A DNA stretch of 64,000 nt from Arsenicicoccus dermatophilus (GTDB lineage: Bacteria > Actinomycetota > Actinomycetes > Actinomycetales > Dermatophilaceae). Every line of letters begins with the position of its first letter. Position 1 is the stretch's first letter. Below are positions 61,667 through 64,000 of this stretch, piece by piece. Under the pieces are notes generated by a model. That model was not told the origin of the DNA and made no database searches. It saw nothing but the letters and a program-made list of their open reading frames with translations. Location: the NCBI RefSeq assembly GCF_022568795.1, contig NZ_JAKZHU010000001.1, forward strand, positions 1,116,001 through 1,180,000. Direction: 5' to 3'. The position numbers and the translations under genes are program-made.

Positions 61667-63253
61667 TCAGCGGGAGCGGCGCCCGGCCGAGGTGCCGCTG
61701 GAGAAGGCCGCCGCCCCACCGCTGCGACGCGGCTGGGCCGAGGACGTGGTGTGGACCGGGGTCGAGCCGCCGCGCGTCGTGGTGCTGCGGGACGCGGACG
61801 TGCCGCGACCGGAGCCGGCCCGGCCGGCCCCGCCGTTCGGCGCGCCGGCCCCGCGCTGCTGCTCACCGCGCCGTCGCCCGCCACCGGCGGAGCGCCCCTG
61901 CCCGGAGCCGGCGCCGGAGTCGGCGCCGGTCCGCTGACCGCCGCCGGCGCGGGGGCCTGCGGTCGAGCGGGAGCCGTTCGAGCGGCCGGCCGCACCACCG
62001 CGACCGCGACCGGAGCCGCCTCGCTGCTCGGGCGCCTCGACGGCGGCGTTGGTGGGGGCGGCGAAGGACCGCTCCCCCGGGACCAGGTCGCGCAGCAGCT
62101 CGTGCTGGGGGTGGACCCGCGTCGTCGTGGGACGGATCCCGGCCGCCTTGGTCAGGGCGCGGACGTCGTGCACCTGGTCGTCCAGCATCATCGTCACGAC
62201 CGTGCCGGCGGAGCCGGCCCGGGCGGTGCGGCCGGAACGGTGCAGGTAGGCCTTGTGCTCCACCGGCGGGTCGGCGTGGATGACCAGGGCGACGTCGTCG
62301 ACGTGGATGCCGCGCGCCGCGATGTCCGTCGCCACCAGGGTCTGGACCGTGCCGTCGTGGAAGGCGTCGAGGTTGCGGGTGCGGGCGCCCTGACCGAGGT
62401 TGCCGTGCAGCTCGACGGCGGGGACCCCGGACCGGTTGAGCTGCTTGGCGAGCTTCTTGGCGCGGTACTTCGTGCGGGTGAAGACCACCGTGCGCCCCGG
62501 CCCGGTCAGGTCGACCAGCACGGGCAGGTGGTCGTCGGCGGTGACGTGCAGCACGTGGTGGTCCATCGCGGACACCGGCGACTGCGCGGAGTCGGCGTGG
62601 TGGGTCACCGGGTCGTGCAGGTAGCGCTTGGCGATCACGTCGACGCCGGCGTCCAGGGTGGCGGAGAAGAGCATCCGCTGACCCCGCTCGGGGGTCCGGT
62701 CCAGGATGCGGCGGACGGTGGGCAGGAAGCCCAGGTCGGCCATGTGGTCGGCCTCGTCGAGGACGGTGATCTCGACCGAGTCGAGGTCGACCAGGCCCTG
62801 CTGGGCGAGGTCCTGCAGGCGACCCGGGCAGGCGATGAGCAGGTCGACGCCGCGCTTGAGCGCCTGCACCTGCGGGCCCTGGCCGACCCCGCCGAAGACC
62901 GTCAGGGTGCGCAGGTCCAGCGCCTCGGCCAGGGGCGCCGCGGCGGTCTCGATCTGGGCGGCCAGCTCCCGGGTCGGGGCCAGCACCAGGGCGCGCGGGG
63001 CGCCGGGGCGGCGCCGGGTGCCGGAGGTCGACAGGCGGGTGAGGATCGGCAGGAGGAAGGCGTAGGTCTTGCCGGAGCCGGTGCGGCCCCGGCCCAGGAC
63101 GTCGCGGCCGGAGAGCGAGTCGGGCAGCGTGGCGGCCTGGATGGGGGTGGGCTCGCTGATGCCCCGGTCCTGCAGGACGGCGGCGAGCGAGGTGGGCACG
63201 CCGAGGCGTGCGAAAGCGTTGGTGGACAAGCAGATCTCCATATGGCGGAACAT
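61667..63253 (-). CDS. DEAD-box RNA helicase with Gly/Arg-rich tail
   Basis: About 528 residues; ATG at 63253 or 63241 are both possible starts. Q motif (FARLGVPTSLAAVLQDRGISEPTPIQ), Walker A GRTGSGKT, motif Ia APTRELA, DEAD as LDEADHMADLGF, SAT, motif V ATDIAARGIH and VI HRSGRTARAG are all present. The last 140 residues are rich in Gly, Arg, Ser and Ala (RGGSGRGRGGAAGRS), typical of RNA-binding tails. RhlE-like; probable roles are RNA remodelling and cold adaptation. Upstream TAGGGT at 63395-63400 would give a leader of about 135 bases. Confidence 0.92.
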   Translation of the reverse strand: MFRHMEICLSTNAFARLGVPTSLAAVLQDRGISEPTPIQAATLPDSLSGRDVLGRGRTGSGKTYAFLLPILTRLSTSGTRRRPGAPRALVLAPTRELAAQIETAAAPLAEALDLRTLTVFGGVGQGPQVQALKRGVDLLIACPGRLQDLAQQGLVDLDSVEITVLDEADHMADLGFLPTVRRILDRTPERGQRMLFSATLDAGVDVIAKRYLHDPVTHHADSAQSPVSAMDHHVLHVTADDHLPVLVDLTGPGRTVVFTRTKYRAKKLAKQLNRSGVPAVELHGNLGQGARTRNLDAFHDGTVQTLVATDIAARGIHVDDVALVIHADPPVEHKAYLHRSGRTARAGSAGTVVTMMLDDQVHDVRALTKAAGIRPTTTRVHPQHELLRDLVPGERSFAAPTNAAVEAPEQRGGSGRGRGGAAGRSNGSRSTAGPRAGGGQRTGADSGAGSGQGRSAGGGRRRGEQQRGAGAPNGGAGRAGSGRGTSASRSTTTRGGSTPVHTTSSAQPRRSGGAAAFSSGTSAGRRSR

Positions 63254-63627
63254 GCGTCTCGCCGGGCACGCGCGACCGGTGCGGTCGCCGCGGCGCACCT
63301 GGTCCCCATGACGTGGGTCGGGGGACGAGACCGGGAGCGGACACCGGTCGTGACACCTGCGGCCCGAGGCAAGACTGGGCGGACCGCTGCCCTCACCCTA
63401 CGTCATCGGGGGCGCCGCGGGGTGCACGACGACGGCGGACCTGGGCCTGCGGCGTGCGCTTCCCGGGGCGGGAGCGCAGGCAGGGTCCGTGCTGAGGCGC
63501 ACCACGTGAGGGTCTTCGGCGGGGAGCGCGGGACGTGCACGGGGGCGGCGAGGGGTCGGCCGGCCGGGCCGCGTCGGCGGTGGTGTGGCGGGACGGTGCC
63601 GGCGCCATACCACCGCCGGATGTGCCG
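63254..63627. other. Intergenic stretch upstream of the helicase
   Basis: No gene seen. TAGGGT on the minus strand (63395-63400) is the best promoter candidate for the helicase and would leave a long 5' leader, a layout common for cold-shock helicases. Open frames on the plus strand are shadows. Confidence 0.4.
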
Positions 63628-63951
63628 TCAGCCGCGCAGGTGCCGCACCACGCGGGAGCCCGCGAGGGCCCCGACGGCGAGGGTCGTGGCCAGGCACCCG
63701 ATGGGCAGCGGCAGGCAGCAGCCGCCGACGGTCACCGTGGAGCCGCCGCGGGTGCGGGTGGTCCAGGAAGGGAAGGGGAACAGGCTGGGGCCGGGGCGGG
63801 GGCCGCCCACGGGGGCGCCCCAGCCCTGCCGGGGGCCGCCCTGGGGATGGGCGTCCTGGCCGCAGCCGCCCTGCGGGTAACCCTGCTCGGGCCCGCCCTG
63901 GGGGCGCTGGGGGTAGGAGGGAACGTCTCCGGGCTGCGAGTCGTGGCTCAT
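63628..63951 (-). CDS. Small protein with Pro/Gly/Gln-rich head and one membrane segment
   Basis: 107 residues from ATG at 63951; GTG at 63969 is an alternative. The first 65 residues are low-complexity (YPQRPQGGPEQGYPQGGCGQ), then a hydrophobic stretch VTVGGCCLPLPIGCLATTLAVGALAG with three Cys, ending SRVVRHLRG. Looks like a small tail-anchored membrane protein. I recognise no family. Confidence 0.55.
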   Translation of the reverse strand: MSHDSQPGDVPSYPQRPQGGPEQGYPQGGCGQDAHPQGGPRQGWGAPVGGPRPGPSLFPFPSWTTRTRGGSTVTVGGCCLPLPIGCLATTLAVGALAGSRVVRHLRG

Positions 63952-64000
63952 GTGACTTTGCGTACCCACTTGGCTGCCGTGGGAGACGTCGGACCTCGCT

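Noticed and set aside
61667-62100. Possible CRISPR or repeat array in the GC-rich end of the helicase gene
   Set aside because: The repetition is irregular and explained by Gly/Arg/Ser codons in the tail; there are no spaced direct repeats.

Overview
The window is about 64 kb of very GC-rich DNA (above 70% by eye) from an actinobacterium. The markers are a pupylation locus (Pup, PafA, Dop, ARC, PafBC), RbpA, mycothiol ligase MshC, HelY, TatA/TatC, and small actinobacterial families (DUF3054, DUF3090, DUF3866, DUF5703). Gene content fits the Micrococcales, perhaps Intrasporangiaceae/Dermatophilaceae, but the genus cannot be fixed from the sequence. There is no rRNA, CRISPR array, insertion sequence or prophage. 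One tRNA (Leu, anticodon GAG) is present.

Layout. 1-6.6 kb: a partial UvrA-like ATPase, an SSB-Nudix operon, two unknown genes, a wrecked MFS transporter, rbpA, and a lipoprotein N-acyltransferase - polyprenol-P-mannose synthase - FxsA operon. 6.9-14 kb: a lysine fermentation cluster. kamA is transcribed rightwards, and a divergent, translationally coupled operon kdd - YtcJ-like amidohydrolase (frameshifted) - kamD - kamE - kal runs leftwards. An AsnC/Lrp regulator lies close by. 15-22 kb: a 5'-3' exonuclease, helY, tatC-tatA, pafC-pafB. 22-29 kb: a DUF3866 gene and a single-chain 1862-residue biotin-dependent acyl-CoA carboxylase. 29-43 kb: two FKBP isomerases, pafA, a DisA-N-like (DAC-like) protein, pup, dop, an S33 peptidase, TetR, an M20 peptidase, arc, trmI. 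43-48 kb: a secreted protein with two trypsin-like protease domains, a site-2 protease, a Cas4/RecB-like nuclease. 48-57 kb: a HAD phosphatase, metH, a PAC2 protein, and the mycothiol-linked block mshC - SCO1664-like - DUF3090 - phosphatase. 57-64 kb: a CorA-like transporter, uppP, small genes, an M20 peptidase (frameshifted), tRNA-Leu and a DEAD-box helicase.

Most interesting reading. The pupylation locus has tagging and untagging enzymes, a Pup ending directly in GGE, and the ARC ring ATPase, but no 20S proteasome genes (prcB/prcA). The slot between pup and pafA, where prcBA usually sits, holds a 595-residue protein with a divergent diadenylate-cyclase-type domain. ARC also lacks the C-terminal tyrosine motif used for docking to the 20S core. 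The locus therefore looks like a core-less Pup system joined to a possible nucleotide sensor.

A second theme is expression style. At least sixteen genes have a TANNNT -10 hexamer 6-8 bases before the start codon, implying leaderless mRNAs. A third theme is that three genes are broken by one missing base in or beside C/G-rich runs; sequencing or assembly error is as likely as real decay.
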